DNA from: Bacteroides propionicigenes
GTDB lineage: Bacteria; Bacteroidota; Bacteroidia; Bacteroidales; Bacteroidaceae
Reading direction: 5' to 3'
Assembly (NCBI RefSeq): GCF_018390535.1
Contig: NZ_JAHBBW010000004.1
Coordinates: 186,001-250,000 of the forward strand
Length of the DNA: 64,000 nucleotides
Shown: positions 48,274 through 58,981 of the stretch, in pieces
Position numbering within the stretch: the stretch's first letter is position 1
Layout: every line of letters starts with the position of its first letter
Position numbers and translations under genes: made by a program
Notes under the pieces: generated by a model
Told to the model about the DNA's origin: nothing
The model's input: the letters and a program-made list of their open reading frames with translations, nothing else
Databases searched by the model: none

Positions 48274-50187
48274 TTATAAATCCAACGGGTGTGTAAATAC
48301 AAAGCGAGCGCCCTGGGTATAAAGCGGGTCTATCCAGATTTCTCCGCCCCACCTATCCACAATCAGTTTACAGATAGACAGGCCGAGCCCTGTTCCCTGC
48401 GCATATTCATTCAGTTTCTCAAAACGCTCGAAAACTCTCTTTTGTTCGTCCAACGGTATGCCGCAGCCCGTATCCGACACGGAAAAGAGAGCGATATGTT
48501 TCTTCTCGTCCACTTCAAGTTGCAATTTTATCGTGCCGTTCTTCGTAAACTTATCCGCATTGGATAGTAAGTTGATTACCACCTGTTGCAAACGCTGGAT
48601 ATCCGTACGGATTTCCAAGCTCTCTACGGCGCTTTCGAACACGATTTGATTATCAGAACGGCGCGCTTGCAATACGGAAGCCACTATCTGCGCACAGACC
48701 TGCACCACGTCAAGCCTCTCCCAACTGAAGGTGACGCGGCCTGCCTCCAAGCGGGATACATCCAGAATATCGTTAATCAGCCGAAGCAACAAATCCGAAT
48801 TGGTCTTTATGATTTCAAAATATCCACGCTGCTCTTCCACAGAACTATCGCCCGCAGAAAGCACGTCCGAGAATCCTACAATAGCATTCAGCGGTGTACG
48901 TATCTCATGGCTCATATTGGCAAGAAACGCACTCTTCAGGCGGTTGGACTCTTCCGCCCTATCCTTTGCCTCACGCAAGGCTACCTCGGAAACCTCCAAA
49001 TCGTCTTTCAGCTTCTTGGTACGATAGAAAAAATAGAGCGAGATAAGCAAGCCTGTCAACAAGATAAGCAGAACGGCAACAACTCCCCATATATGGTATT
49101 TATATTGTTCATAAAATCCCGGAGTTACATTCACCAACCTGACAGGACCCGAAATGGAAACGATATTCAGATTTTTGTCTTTGATAAGTTTGCCGTCCAT
49201 TACAGTCTCGCAAGAAATGAGCTCTATTTCAGCCTCCTCCGGGTTTTCCAACAAACGGAAAGCCTGACGTGCCATATCTTTACCCAACGCACGATAAACG
49301 GGCACTACTCCACCCACGACCCAGTAGCCGATGCCTACGGAGGTTATAGAGAAAGCGGGCAGACCGGGAGCCGCTTCCATCATGGCATACGTGGCATTGC
49401 GCATGAAATAGCCGTCATTCATGTCCACACGCCATGTACCCATCAGCAAGACGGTATTAGGGGGCAATGAATGCAATTTGTCACTGATGGTATAAATGGT
49501 ATTTACACGACCGTCCAGCAGGATAAGGCTTAATTCGGGAAATTTCTTCATTTCCTTCACCACATGCGCCTGCAAAGTGACACCGCCGTAGCTGTTGTCC
49601 GATATGAAAGCAATATGTTCCGTCTTGGGATACAGTTGCTTTATCATACGGATATTGGCGACCACATCATATTGATAGATAAATCCGCTCTTTATCGGGG
49701 AATTGGAAAAGTTCTCGAAGAAATCCAGCGATTCGGGCATCCATGTCTTCAAGTCCGCACCCTGTTCGGGCAAAAGCACCACATTCCGACTGGCAAGCGC
49801 CGTCATTACAGGCACATCACCCCGAAGTGAATCTTCCAATGACAGATAGGCAGCCCATGCCTCCTGCCCTATCAATATAATGAGCGACGGCTCTTTAGCG
49901 CCCTGATACTTGGACAAGATGCCTGCCATTCGCATTTTCCAAAAAGGCGATTCAGAGAAACTCTTACAGTTCATGTTTTCCAACTCTACGCCACACTTAC
50001 CTCCCAAACGCTGATACTCTTCCATAAAATTGGAAATATTGTCCGAAGTCTGACGTGAATCCGGATTGTAAGAACTGATAATCAGCACAGGGTGGTCACC
50101 CGTCGCAGAGTAGACAGGTATCGTAAGGAAAAGGAATGCCGCCAGATATAGTAGCGTTCTGTTCAGTATTTTTTTTGATAATCTCAT
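48274..50187 (-). CDS. Sensor histidine kinase with periplasmic binding-protein-like sensor
   Basis: A 637-residue membrane kinase. Signal/first helix at 10-26, then a periplasmic region to about 360 that looks like an ABC-type substrate-binding (periplasmic binding) fold: VLIISSYNPDSRQTSDNISN, HIAFISDNSYGG and a repeating two-lobe pattern. A membrane helix (about 366-390), HisKA (LANMSHEIRTPLNAIVGFSD) and HATPase (SDTGCGIPL, GTGLGLSICK) follow. There is no receiver domain. It is transcribed ahead of a secreted 5'-nucleotidase with a 12-bp gap, which suggests it senses a nucleoside, phosphate or related product (inference). Promoter at 50210-50242. Confidence 0.92.
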   Translation of the reverse strand: MRLSKKILNRTLLYLAAFLFLTIPVYSATGDHPVLIISSYNPDSRQTSDNISNFMEEYQRLGGKCGVELENMNCKSFSESPFWKMRMAGILSKYQGAKEPSLIILIGQEAWAAYLSLEDSLRGDVPVMTALASRNVVLLPEQGADLKTWMPESLDFFENFSNSPIKSGFIYQYDVVANIRMIKQLYPKTEHIAFISDNSYGGVTLQAHVVKEMKKFPELSLILLDGRVNTIYTISDKLHSLPPNTVLLMGTWRVDMNDGYFMRNATYAMMEAAPGLPAFSITSVGIGYWVVGGVVPVYRALGKDMARQAFRLLENPEEAEIELISCETVMDGKLIKDKNLNIVSISGPVRLVNVTPGFYEQYKYHIWGVVAVLLILLTGLLISLYFFYRTKKLKDDLEVSEVALREAKDRAEESNRLKSAFLANMSHEIRTPLNAIVGFSDVLSAGDSSVEEQRGYFEIIKTNSDLLLRLINDILDVSRLEAGRVTFSWERLDVVQVCAQIVASVLQARRSDNQIVFESAVESLEIRTDIQRLQQVVINLLSNADKFTKNGTIKLQLEVDEKKHIALFSVSDTGCGIPLDEQKRVFERFEKLNEYAQGTGLGLSICKLIVDRWGGEIWIDPLYTQGARFVFTHPLDL

Positions 50188-50209
50188 CTAAAGTCCTCCG
50201 GAACTGCCG

Positions 50210-50242
50210 CAAAGATACAATAAAACTCAAAAAAGGCGCAAG
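50210..50242 (-). promoter_or_regulatory. Candidate promoter of the kinase-nucleotidase unit
   Basis: Minus strand: CTTG (50242-50239), 21 bp, TATCTTTG (50217-50210), 23 bp before the kinase start. On the plus strand a -7-like TACTTTTG at 50259-50266 serves tex. Confidence 0.55.
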
Positions 50243-50294
50243 GAAAGATTGTTTTTCGTACTTTTGGCGCACATTATAAAAAAAAGAAGCTGAC

Positions 50295-52430
50295 ATGACG
50301 CAAATCTTTCATCACATGATAGCTGCCATCCTCGGCATATCAGAGAAACAAATCGGGCAGACACTCGCCCTACTCAATGACGGAGCCACCATCCCGTTTA
50401 TCAGCCGCTACCGCAAGGAAATGACGGGCGGACTGGATGAAGTACAAATAGAAGCCATCCAAACTCACTACGAAAAGCTGAATGAAACGGCGAAACGGAA
50501 GGAGACCATCATCAGCACCATTCAGGAACAAGGTAAAATGACTCCCGAACTGCAAAAGCGCATTGATGAGACGTGGGACAGCACCGTCCTCGAGGATATT
50601 TACCTGCCTTACAAGCCCAAACGGAAAACTCGTGCGGAAGCTGCCCGCCAAAAAGGGCTCGAACCGCTTGCCACCTTATTGATGCTGCAACGCGAGCCTC
50701 ATCCCGAACAGCGTGCCGCCGGATTTGTGAAAGGCGATGTAAAAAATGCGGAAGATGCCCTGAAAGGCGCACGCGACATCATTGCCGAGCAGGTGAGCGA
50801 GAACGAGCGTGCCCGCAACACCCTGCGCAACACCTTTGCACGCCAAGCCGTACTGACCGCCAAAGTGGTAAAAGGCAAGGAAGAGGAAGGAGCCAAATAC
50901 AGAGACTATTTCGACTGCTCGGAACCTCTGAAGCGATGCAGCTCACACCGTTTGCTTGCCATTCGCCGCGCCGAAGCGGAAGGCTTGCTCAAAGTAAGTA
51001 TCAGTCCTGACGACGAAGAGTGTGTGGAGCGACTGGAAAAACAGTTTGTACAGAGCAACAACGCTTGCGGAAAGCAAGTGGCGGAAGCCGTACAGGATGC
51101 CTACAAGCGTCTCTTGAAACCGTCCATCGAAACCGAATTCGCCGCACAAAGCAAGGAGCGCGCCGACGACGAAGCAATCCGCGTCTTCGCTGAAAACCTG
51201 CGGCAACTATTGCTTGCCTCGCCTTTGGGACAGAAACGGGTAATGGGAATAGACCCCGGATTCCGTACCGGTTGCAAGGTAGTGTGTCTGGATGCACAGG
51301 GCAACTTGCTGCATAATGAGAATATCTATCCTCACCCTCCCGTCAAACAGCCTAAAGAGGCTTTCGCCAAACTGCAAAAGATGATAGAAGCCTACAAAGT
51401 GGAAGCTATCGCCATAGGGAACGGTACCGCCAGCCGTGAAACGGAGGATTTCCTGAAGCGGCAGATTTTCAACCGGGACGTACAGATTTTCATTGTCAGC
51501 GAACAGGGCGCTTCCATTTATTCCGCTTCCAAAATCGCCAGGGATGAGTTTCCCGAATACGATGTAACGGTACGCGGCGCAGTTTCCATTGCACGCCGAC
51601 TGATGGACCCGTTGGCGGAACTTGTCAAAATAGACCCGAAGTCTATCGGCGTAGGCCAGTATCAGCACGATGTAGACCAAAGCAAACTGAAAAAGTCCCT
51701 CGACCAAACCGTAGAGAACTGCGTAAACCTGGTCGGTGTGAACCTGAACACAGCCAGCAGCCATTTGCTGACCTACATCTCAGGACTTGGTCCCCAACTG
51801 GCACAGAACATCGTGAATTATCGTGCCGAGAACGGAGCATTCTCATCCCGCAAACAGTTGATGAAAGTCCCGCGTATGGGTGCAAAGGCTTTTGAGCAAT
51901 GTGCCGGATTCCTGCGCATACCGGATGCTAAAAACCCGTTGGACAATACGGCAGTGCACCCCGAAAGCTACCACATCGTAGAGCAAATGGCCAAAGACTT
52001 GGGATGCAGCGTAGCCGAACTAATCGCCAACAAAGAATTGCGGTTGAAGATACAACCGGAACGCTACCTCTCGCCTACCGTCGGAATGCCGACCTTGAAA
52101 GATATTCTGCAAGAGTTGGAGAAACCGGGACGTGATCCGCGCGGTCCTATCAAAATCTTTGAGTTCGACAAAAATGTACGCACCATTGACGACCTGCGTG
52201 TAGGCATGGAACTGCCGGGCATCATAGGGAACATCACCAATTTCGGCGCTTTCGTTGATATAGGCATCAAAGAAAACGGCCTGATACACCTCTCCCAACT
52301 TGCGCAGAGATATGTATCAGACCCTAATGAAATTGTGTCCATTCATCAACAAGTACGCGTAAAGATACTCAGCGTAGATGCTGAACGGAAACGCATACAG
52401 TTGACGATGATTGGGGTGGAACAGGAATAA
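50295..52430 (+). CDS. tex: Tex family RNA-binding transcription accessory protein
   Basis: A 711-residue Tex protein. N-terminal helical region (TLALLNDGATIPFISRYRKE), YqgF/RNase-H-like domain (VMGIDPGFRTGCKVVCLDAQ near 316), helix-hairpin-helix pair (LTYISGLGPQLAQNIVNYRA; LMKVPRMGAKAFEQCAGFLR) and a C-terminal S1 RNA-binding domain (VGMELPGIIGNITNFGAFVD). Length is close to but a little shorter than the E. coli homologue. Tex binds nucleic acid and influences transcription and stress survival in several bacteria; the exact role is not settled. It stands alone, convergent with the LRR gene across a long inverted repeat. Confidence 0.95.
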   Translation: MTQIFHHMIAAILGISEKQIGQTLALLNDGATIPFISRYRKEMTGGLDEVQIEAIQTHYEKLNETAKRKETIISTIQEQGKMTPELQKRIDETWDSTVLEDIYLPYKPKRKTRAEAARQKGLEPLATLLMLQREPHPEQRAAGFVKGDVKNAEDALKGARDIIAEQVSENERARNTLRNTFARQAVLTAKVVKGKEEEGAKYRDYFDCSEPLKRCSSHRLLAIRRAEAEGLLKVSISPDDEECVERLEKQFVQSNNACGKQVAEAVQDAYKRLLKPSIETEFAAQSKERADDEAIRVFAENLRQLLLASPLGQKRVMGIDPGFRTGCKVVCLDAQGNLLHNENIYPHPPVKQPKEAFAKLQKMIEAYKVEAIAIGNGTASRETEDFLKRQIFNRDVQIFIVSEQGASIYSASKIARDEFPEYDVTVRGAVSIARRLMDPLAELVKIDPKSIGVGQYQHDVDQSKLKKSLDQTVENCVNLVGVNLNTASSHLLTYISGLGPQLAQNIVNYRAENGAFSSRKQLMKVPRMGAKAFEQCAGFLRIPDAKNPLDNTAVHPESYHIVEQMAKDLGCSVAELIANKELRLKIQPERYLSPTVGMPTLKDILQELEKPGRDPRGPIKIFEFDKNVRTIDDLRVGMELPGIIGNITNFGAFVDIGIKENGLIHLSQLAQRYVSDPNEIVSIHQQVRVKILSVDAERKRIQLTMIGVEQE

Positions 52431-52435
52431 ATTTT

Positions 52436-52570
52436 AATGAAGAAGGGCTTTTAATGAAGAATGAAAAATGAATAATGAAGAATTTGGCTGCGCAATGCAA
52501 GCACGCCGCAAGGTAATTCTTCATTATTCATTCTTCATTCTTCATTCTTCATTAAAAGCTCCTTCTTCAT
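52436..52570. repeat. Long inverted repeat of TTCTTCATT/AATGAAGAA words
   Basis: The left arm (about 52436-52483) is made of ATGAAGAA, GGGCTTTTAATGAAGAATG and AATGAATAATGAAGAATT; the right arm (about 52515-52570) is its reverse complement with one extra CATTCTT word. The loop (TTGGCTGCGCAATGCAAGCA and following) is GC-rich. It fills the whole gap between tex and the LRR gene and could end both transcripts. Same repeat type as in the nqrD-nqrE gap. Confidence 0.75.
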
Positions 52571-53616
52571 TATTTTCTATAAATCAGCTTGTCTTTCCCA
52601 TTACCGAAAAGATTGTCGCCTAAAGTTGTTATTTTATTGCCGGTGGCAAGGACATAGCGCAGGTTGTCGCATCCCATGAATGCACCATATTCTATGGCGG
52701 TTACGGTAGAAGGCAACTCCAATGTGCCGCACAAACGTCCGCAACCGCTGAATGCACGCTGCCCGATGCTCTTCAAGGCATGAGGCAACTTGATGTTGAG
52801 CAAATACTTCTTTTGGGTAAATGTGTAGTCAGGGATGACGGTGGCATTACATTTGGATAAATCCACACTCACCAGATTGGGCATATAATTGCGTATCAGG
52901 GTGAAGTCCGCCTCGTCCATTTTACCCTCTACTGTAAGGAAGTTGACGTCTTTGGGCTGTATGCCGACACGAATCAGTTCACTGGCAAGGCTACCCATCG
53001 TAGCTATCTGTACGGTAGCCCCTACCGGCTCACCCTCTATAAATGCAAACGTTTCCCACTTCTTGCCGCGACGATAAGAATCACCGCTGCCCAACGGAAT
53101 AAATATGGCCGTCACACTGTCTGCCAAGGCTTCGAGCAACAAGTTCGGGGGAGTTTTCTTACGTATCTGGCAAATCTTTAAATTGGTACATCCCTTGAAT
53201 GCTCCGTCCTCAATGTTCTTTATCTTATCGGACAGGATAACTTGAGTTAATGATGTCTTTCCTACAAAAGAACTGTCACTGCCCTGTCTGCAAAAAGCAT
53301 AGGACGGAATACAATTGGCGGGATAGATATAAAAACGGTCGGGATGCGTGCCGTTCTTTCCGGCATACATACTGATAGACGCATTGGATATATCCAGTAT
53401 CTGCAGTTTCTTGAATTCATCCCGCAGGTGGCGGAAATCAACCGCATTCAGTTTGCCTTGCAAAACAAGGTGGGTAATCTCATTAGCTTCCTCTTCAGTC
53501 AGCATTTCCACCAAAGTGCCGGGCTTTGCAACGGTATATCTTTTGGAACTCTGGGCATAACCGCTCAATATAATGCCCAATCCGGCTACCACTAAAAGTA
53601 TCTTTCTCAGGTTCAT
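52570..53616 (-). CDS. Secreted BspA-like leucine-rich repeat protein
   Basis: A 348-residue exported protein (signal peptide 1-21, ending GYA-Q) with leucine-rich repeats of the LRR_5/BspA kind: LTQVILSDKIKNIEDGAFKG (near 140), LLNIKLPHALKSIGQRAFSG (near 285) and LPSTVTAIEYGAFMG, each with the ...IG..AF.GC... pattern. Between them lies a region without clear repeats (YRRGKKWETFAFIEGEPVGA). BspA-like proteins in Bacteroidota act in adhesion and surface contact. It is shorter than most. A -7-like TATATTTG is at 53646-53653 on the minus strand. Confidence 0.88.
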   Translation of the reverse strand: MNLRKILLVVAGLGIILSGYAQSSKRYTVAKPGTLVEMLTEEEANEITHLVLQGKLNAVDFRHLRDEFKKLQILDISNASISMYAGKNGTHPDRFYIYPANCIPSYAFCRQGSDSSFVGKTSLTQVILSDKIKNIEDGAFKGCTNLKICQIRKKTPPNLLLEALADSVTAIFIPLGSGDSYRRGKKWETFAFIEGEPVGATVQIATMGSLASELIRVGIQPKDVNFLTVEGKMDEADFTLIRNYMPNLVSVDLSKCNATVIPDYTFTQKKYLLNIKLPHALKSIGQRAFSGCGRLCGTLELPSTVTAIEYGAFMGCDNLRYVLATGNKITTLGDNLFGNGKDKLIYRK

Positions 53617-53739
53617 GTTTTAAGTGTCAGATTGATTTGATTTTCCAAATATAAGAAGAAACTGTCAACCTTGAATAATGATTTCTCTTTTTATTGCTAT
53701 TTTTGTCGGATATTAATTAACCGAAATTATTTTTCGCGT

Positions 53740-54594
53740 ATGGAAACCATTGAAACCAGCTCCAAAACCAAACGCTTTGGACAAGTGGCAATCGACATTG
53801 CATTATTCGCGGCGCTTGCTTTTATCATTCTTACAATAATAGGCATACCTCTATGGGCTATGTGGGAAAGTCCGGGCAACGGAGGAGCCAACGAAATATT
53901 CTATCTCATACCGCTCGAAGCACTGACACTGATTAGCGTATTCCTCTCCGCTTGGGTGGTGTGGCGTTTCCGCAAGGTTTCATTGGCAGTATGGGGACGC
54001 TCCTTGGCTCTGCGCCGGAAAGATGTGCTGGCGGGCATATTGCTGGCGGTCGTCCTCTACGCCGTAGGCTTCGGCATATCCTTACTGGTAGGAGCGGTAG
54101 AAGTTGCAGGCGTTGCGCTTAATCTCTCTACCCTATTCATTAGCCTCGGCTTCTGTCTGCTGGTGGCCATCACGGAGGAGTTGGCATTGCGGGGCTTTGT
54201 ATTGGAACGTATGCTGCAAGGCGGAGTAAATAAGTTTTGGGCATTGTTCCTCTCTGCCGCCCTATTCTCATTGATTCATATAGGCAACCCCAACTTTGAC
54301 TTCCTGTCTTTCATCAACCTCCTGTTGGCAGGTATCCTCTTGGGTTCTTCCTATATATACACGCGTAACCTCAGTTTTCCGATAGCCTTGCATTGGTTTT
54401 GGAACTGGATACAAGGTCCTGTCTTGGGCTATGAGGTCAGTGGGAATAAATTTTGCGATGGTCTGTTGACGCTTCATCTGCCCGAAGCCAATCTGATAAA
54501 CGGAGGAGCCTTCGGGTTTGAAGGCTCCATCCTTTGTACTGTATTAATGATAGCGGGAACAGGAGTGATTTTAAAAGTATTCGGAAATCACTAA
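53740..54594 (+). CDS. CPBP family intramembrane protease
   Basis: A 284-residue membrane protein with about eight hydrophobic segments. The CPBP (Abi/CAAX protease-like) motifs are present: AITEELALRGFVLERM (paired Glu and Arg of motif 1), FSLIHIGNPNFD (His of motif 2) and ALHWFWNW (motif 3). Members act as membrane glutamic-type proteases or as bacteriocin immunity and anchoring proteins. I chose the ATG at 53740, which begins METIETSSKTKRFGQ; the frame stays open 69 bp upstream but lacks a better start. A -7-like TATTTTTG is at 53698-53705. It is convergent with the ABC-F gene, 3 bp apart. Confidence 0.88.
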   Translation: METIETSSKTKRFGQVAIDIALFAALAFIILTIIGIPLWAMWESPGNGGANEIFYLIPLEALTLISVFLSAWVVWRFRKVSLAVWGRSLALRRKDVLAGILLAVVLYAVGFGISLLVGAVEVAGVALNLSTLFISLGFCLLVAITEELALRGFVLERMLQGGVNKFWALFLSAALFSLIHIGNPNFDFLSFINLLLAGILLGSSYIYTRNLSFPIALHWFWNWIQGPVLGYEVSGNKFCDGLLTLHLPEANLINGGAFGFEGSILCTVLMIAGTGVILKVFGNH

Positions 54595-54597
54595 CCG

Positions 54598-56244
<1,647 letters not shown>

Positions 56245-56333
56245 TTACCTAATCCTAACATTATTCTGTAGGAGTTAAAGGACTTCTTACAACTTAACTT
56301 TCAAGTATGCTATAACTCTGCAAATTGCGGGCA

Positions 56334-56341
56334 CAAAGATA
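56334..56341 (-). promoter_or_regulatory. Candidate -7 box of the ABC-F gene
   Basis: TATCTTTG on the minus strand, with TTTG (56368-56365) 23 bp upstream, a little further than usual. Leader about 115 bases. Confidence 0.5.
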
Positions 56342-56369
56342 ATGATAAAAACCGAGAATGGGAGCAAAT

Positions 56370-56850
56370 TAGTACAAGAAGGTTGTAAGCAAAGAAAAAT
56401 GCTTGATGTAATGGGGTATGTTTTACTTTTTTCAAAAAAAAAGAAAGAAAATACATTTTTAGTGTAATATTTTTGAGATTTTTGCGTATATTATTGCCTT
56501 TAAGGTCGGGACTCTCTTCACGCCACATTTTAGCAGTCTTGCCAAACATTACTACATTCAATACATCAGCTTCATTGGCAGGAATTATATTAGCCTACAT
56601 AGGAGTAACCTCGGCAGGAATCAAATTCTGCTTGATGGCATCGGTATAATAGCATTAGTAGAATCTATCCATTTTTAGACGAAAGGGTAAAAGCATTTAG
56701 ACCAACCTCTTTCCTACCCCCCCTCGAATTCGATGGGTTTAAAATTGGGATTATATAGACTTTCCCTTAGTTTAGGCCTTTGTATTATATATACAGACCA
56801 AACTTGTTTATATGTATTGACAGCAAAAGATATGTGCCGGCGATTACAAC
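56370..56850. other. Gene-free stretch between ABC-F gene and grpE
   Basis: AT-rich DNA with poly-A tracts. Around 56520-56670 a plus-strand frame reads membrane-protein-like text (for example TTFNTSASLAGIILAYIGV) without a start, which may be the relic of a lost gene; I cannot name it. Nothing else can be supported here. Confidence 0.3.
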
Positions 56851-56963
56851 AAGTTAACTTATTGCATGATATAAAGTTAACTAAGTACTTACAATGAAGT
56901 TAACTTACTGCAACCTATCAAGTTAACTTACTTCTATCACGATGTTAACTTCCTATTTATAGA
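56851..56963. repeat. Array of five GTTAAC palindromes, 22-23-bp period
   Basis: AAGTTAACTT or one-base variants start at 56851, 56874, 56897, 56920 and 56942 (steps 23, 23, 23, 22). The sequence between them is not conserved. The array ends about 30 bp before the grpE -7 box region. The cores have no loop, so they cannot form hairpins and point to DNA binding by a dimer. Confidence 0.8.
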
Positions 56964-56972
56964 ATATTTCGC

Positions 56973-57002
56973 TGTCAATCTGACATAAAAGTATTACCTT
57001 TG
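56973..57002 (+). promoter_or_regulatory. grpE-dnaJ promoter with a dyad at -33
   Basis: TACCTTTG (56995-57002) is a perfect -7 box. In place of TTTG at -33 there is the dyad TGTCA-ATC-TGACA (56973-56985), a likely site for a stress regulator. Leader to the ATG at 57127 about 120 bases. Confidence 0.6.
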
Positions 57003-57126
57003 CAGCGTTTTTGGCAAAAGCCGTCAATTTGGCAAAGTTTTTGCTATCCAAACCGTATCATATTAACTTAAACCCTTGACAGCGATGAAAGCAAAATCAT
57101 TTTATAAGAATAACAAGCATAACAAT

Positions 57127-57702
57127 ATGGACCCAAAAGAAAAAGAAAACATTAACGAAGAAGAGTTGAAAGTAGAGGCTGTTCAAGACGAGAATAGTGA
57201 AGAAACAACTGAGAAAGAAGAAGTTGCCCTGACTGAAGAAGAGAAACTCACTCAGGAATTAGAAAAGGCCAATGCAGAGATTGAAGACCAAAAAGACAAG
57301 TATCTGCGTCTCTCCGCCGAGTTCGACAACTACCGCAAACGTACAATGAAAGAAAAAGCCGAACTCATCCTGAATGGTGGAGAAAAGAGTATCAGCAGTA
57401 TTCTTCCTATCGTGGACGACTTTGAACGCGCCCTGAAAAACATGGAGACTGCCACCGATGTAGCTGCCGTAAAAGAAGGTGTGGAACTTATCTACAACAA
57501 GTTTATGACAGTATTGGGGCAGAACGGTGTCAAAGTAATCGAAACCAAAGAACAACCGCTTGACACAGACTACCACGAAGCCATTGCCGTAATTCCGGCT
57601 CCCGACGAAGCCTTGAAAGGTAAAATTCTGGACTGCGTACAAACCGGTTACACACTAAACGACAAAGTAATCCGCCATGCCAAAGTAGTGGTTGGAGAAT
57701 AA
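57127..57702 (+). CDS. grpE: Nucleotide exchange factor GrpE
   Basis: A 191-residue co-chaperone of DnaK that speeds release of ADP. An acidic, charged N-terminal tail (residues 1-45) leads into the long dimer coiled coil ([20 protein letters not shown]), the family core [20 protein letters not shown] and the C-terminal beta domain with [20 protein letters not shown] and [18 protein letters not shown] chose the ATG at 57127 because known Bacteroides GrpE proteins begin MDPKEKE; an in-frame ATG at 57085 would add 14 residues. dnaJ starts 13 bp after the stop, so both are one operon. Confidence 0.95.
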   Translation: MDPKEKENINEEELKVEAVQDENSEETTEKEEVALTEEEKLTQELEKANAEIEDQKDKYLRLSAEFDNYRKRTMKEKAELILNGGEKSISSILPIVDDFERALKNMETATDVAAVKEGVELIYNKFMTVLGQNGVKVIETKEQPLDTDYHEAIAVIPAPDEALKGKILDCVQTGYTLNDKVIRHAKVVVGE

Positions 57703-57715
57703 CATACACAGTTAT

Positions 57716-58897
57716 ATGGAAAAAAGAGATTATTACGAAGTACTGGAAGTCGAAAAAACAGCATCGGTAGAAGAGATAAAGAAAGCCTATCGCAAGAAAG
57801 CCATCCAATATCACCCCGACAAAAACCCCGGCGACAAGGTAGCCGAAGAGAAGTTTAAGGAAGCGGCAGAAGCATACGATGTATTAAGTAATCCGGACAA
57901 GCGTGCCCGTTACGACCAATTCGGCCACGCCGGAATGGGTGGTGCTGCCGGTAACGGCGGACCGTTCGGCGGTTTCAGCGGCGGTATGTCCATGGACGAC
58001 ATATTCTCCATGTTCGGCGATATATTCGGCGGACACAGCGGCGGATTTGGCGGCGGTTTCAGTGGTTTCGGCGGATTCGGCGGCGGTGGTGCACAACAGC
58101 AACGCCGTTATCGCGGCTCGGACTTGCGCGTAAAAGTAAAGCTGAACCTCAAGGAAATTTCTACCGGAGTAGAGAAAAAATTCAAACTGAAAAAGTATGT
58201 ACCATGCAGCCACTGCCACGGAACCGGTGCAGAGGGAGACGGCGGTGCGGAAACCTGTCCTACTTGTAAAGGCAGCGGTACGGTAATCCGCAACCAGCAG
58301 ACCATTCTCGGCACAATGCAGACACGCACCACTTGTCCTACCTGCGGCGGCGAAGGCAAAGTTATCAAGAATAAATGTAAGGAATGTGCCGGTGAAGGAA
58401 TCGTCTACGGTGAAGAAGTGGTTACCGTAAACATCCCGAAGGGTGTAGCCGAAGGTATGCAGCTCTCCATGGGCGGCAAAGGTAATGCCGGCAAGCACAA
58501 CGGTGTACCGGGCGACTTACTGATTCTTGTAGAGGAAGAACAGGACAAGGAACTGATTCGCGACGAAAACGACTTAATTTACAACTTGTTACTCAGCTTC
58601 CCGACAGCTGCATTGGGCGGTGCAGTGGAAATCCCGACCATTGACGGAAAGGTTAAGGTGAAAATCGAATCGGGTACACAACCGGGAAAGGTTCTCCGCT
58701 TACGCGGCAAAGGTTTGCCTAATGTAAACGGATACGGAACCGGAGATTTACTGGTAAATGTCAGCGTTTATGTACCCGAAACTCTGAATAAAGAGGAGAA
58801 AAAAGCCTTGGAAGAAATGGAAGGTTCGGATAACTTCAAGCCGAATACTTCCATTAAGGAGAAGATTTTCAAGAAGTTCAAGAGTTTGTTTGACTAA
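57716..58897 (+). CDS. dnaJ: Chaperone protein DnaJ
   Basis: A 393-residue class I J-protein. J domain at 3-68 with HPD (33-35), a Gly/Phe-rich region (about 78-128), a zinc region with four CxxCxGxG repeats ([32 protein letters not shown]) and the C-terminal substrate-binding domains ([40 protein letters not shown]). It stimulates DnaK ATPase and delivers unfolded proteins. dnaK is not in the window. I chose the ATG at 57716 ([12 protein letters not shown]); the frame opens upstream within grpE. It ends at a strong hairpin shared with the convergent esterase gene. Confidence 0.97.
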   Translation: MEKRDYYEVLEVEKTASVEEIKKAYRKKAIQYHPDKNPGDKVAEEKFKEAAEAYDVLSNPDKRARYDQFGHAGMGGAAGNGGPFGGFSGGMSMDDIFSMFGDIFGGHSGGFGGGFSGFGGFGGGGAQQQRRYRGSDLRVKVKLNLKEISTGVEKKFKLKKYVPCSHCHGTGAEGDGGAETCPTCKGSGTVIRNQQTILGTMQTRTTCPTCGGEGKVIKNKCKECAGEGIVYGEEVVTVNIPKGVAEGMQLSMGGKGNAGKHNGVPGDLLILVEEEQDKELIRDENDLIYNLLLSFPTAALGGAVEIPTIDGKVKVKIESGTQPGKVLRLRGKGLPNVNGYGTGDLLVNVSVYVPETLNKEEKKALEEMEGSDNFKPNTSIKEKIFKKFKSLFD

Positions 58898-58945
58898 AGA
58901 TTATACTTCTGAGTACAAAAAAAACAGGGAATTATACATTTGCAT

Positions 58946-58981
58946 ATCAAAAGAAAGAGAATTATTTCTCTTTCTTTTGAT
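58946..58981. terminator. Bidirectional terminator overlapping the esterase 3' end
   Basis: Perfect 16-bp arms (58946-58961 and 58966-58981) around a four-base loop. The arm 58966-58981 encodes the last residues of the esterase and its stop codon (58962-58964) lies in the loop. T-rich on both strands, it serves both dnaJ and the esterase. Confidence 0.85.

Noticed and set aside
56310..56561. Minus-strand frame of 83 codons upstream of the ABC-F gene
   Set aside because: It crosses the likely promoter of the ABC-F gene, contains poly-Lys/Phe text from A-tracts and has no supporting motif.
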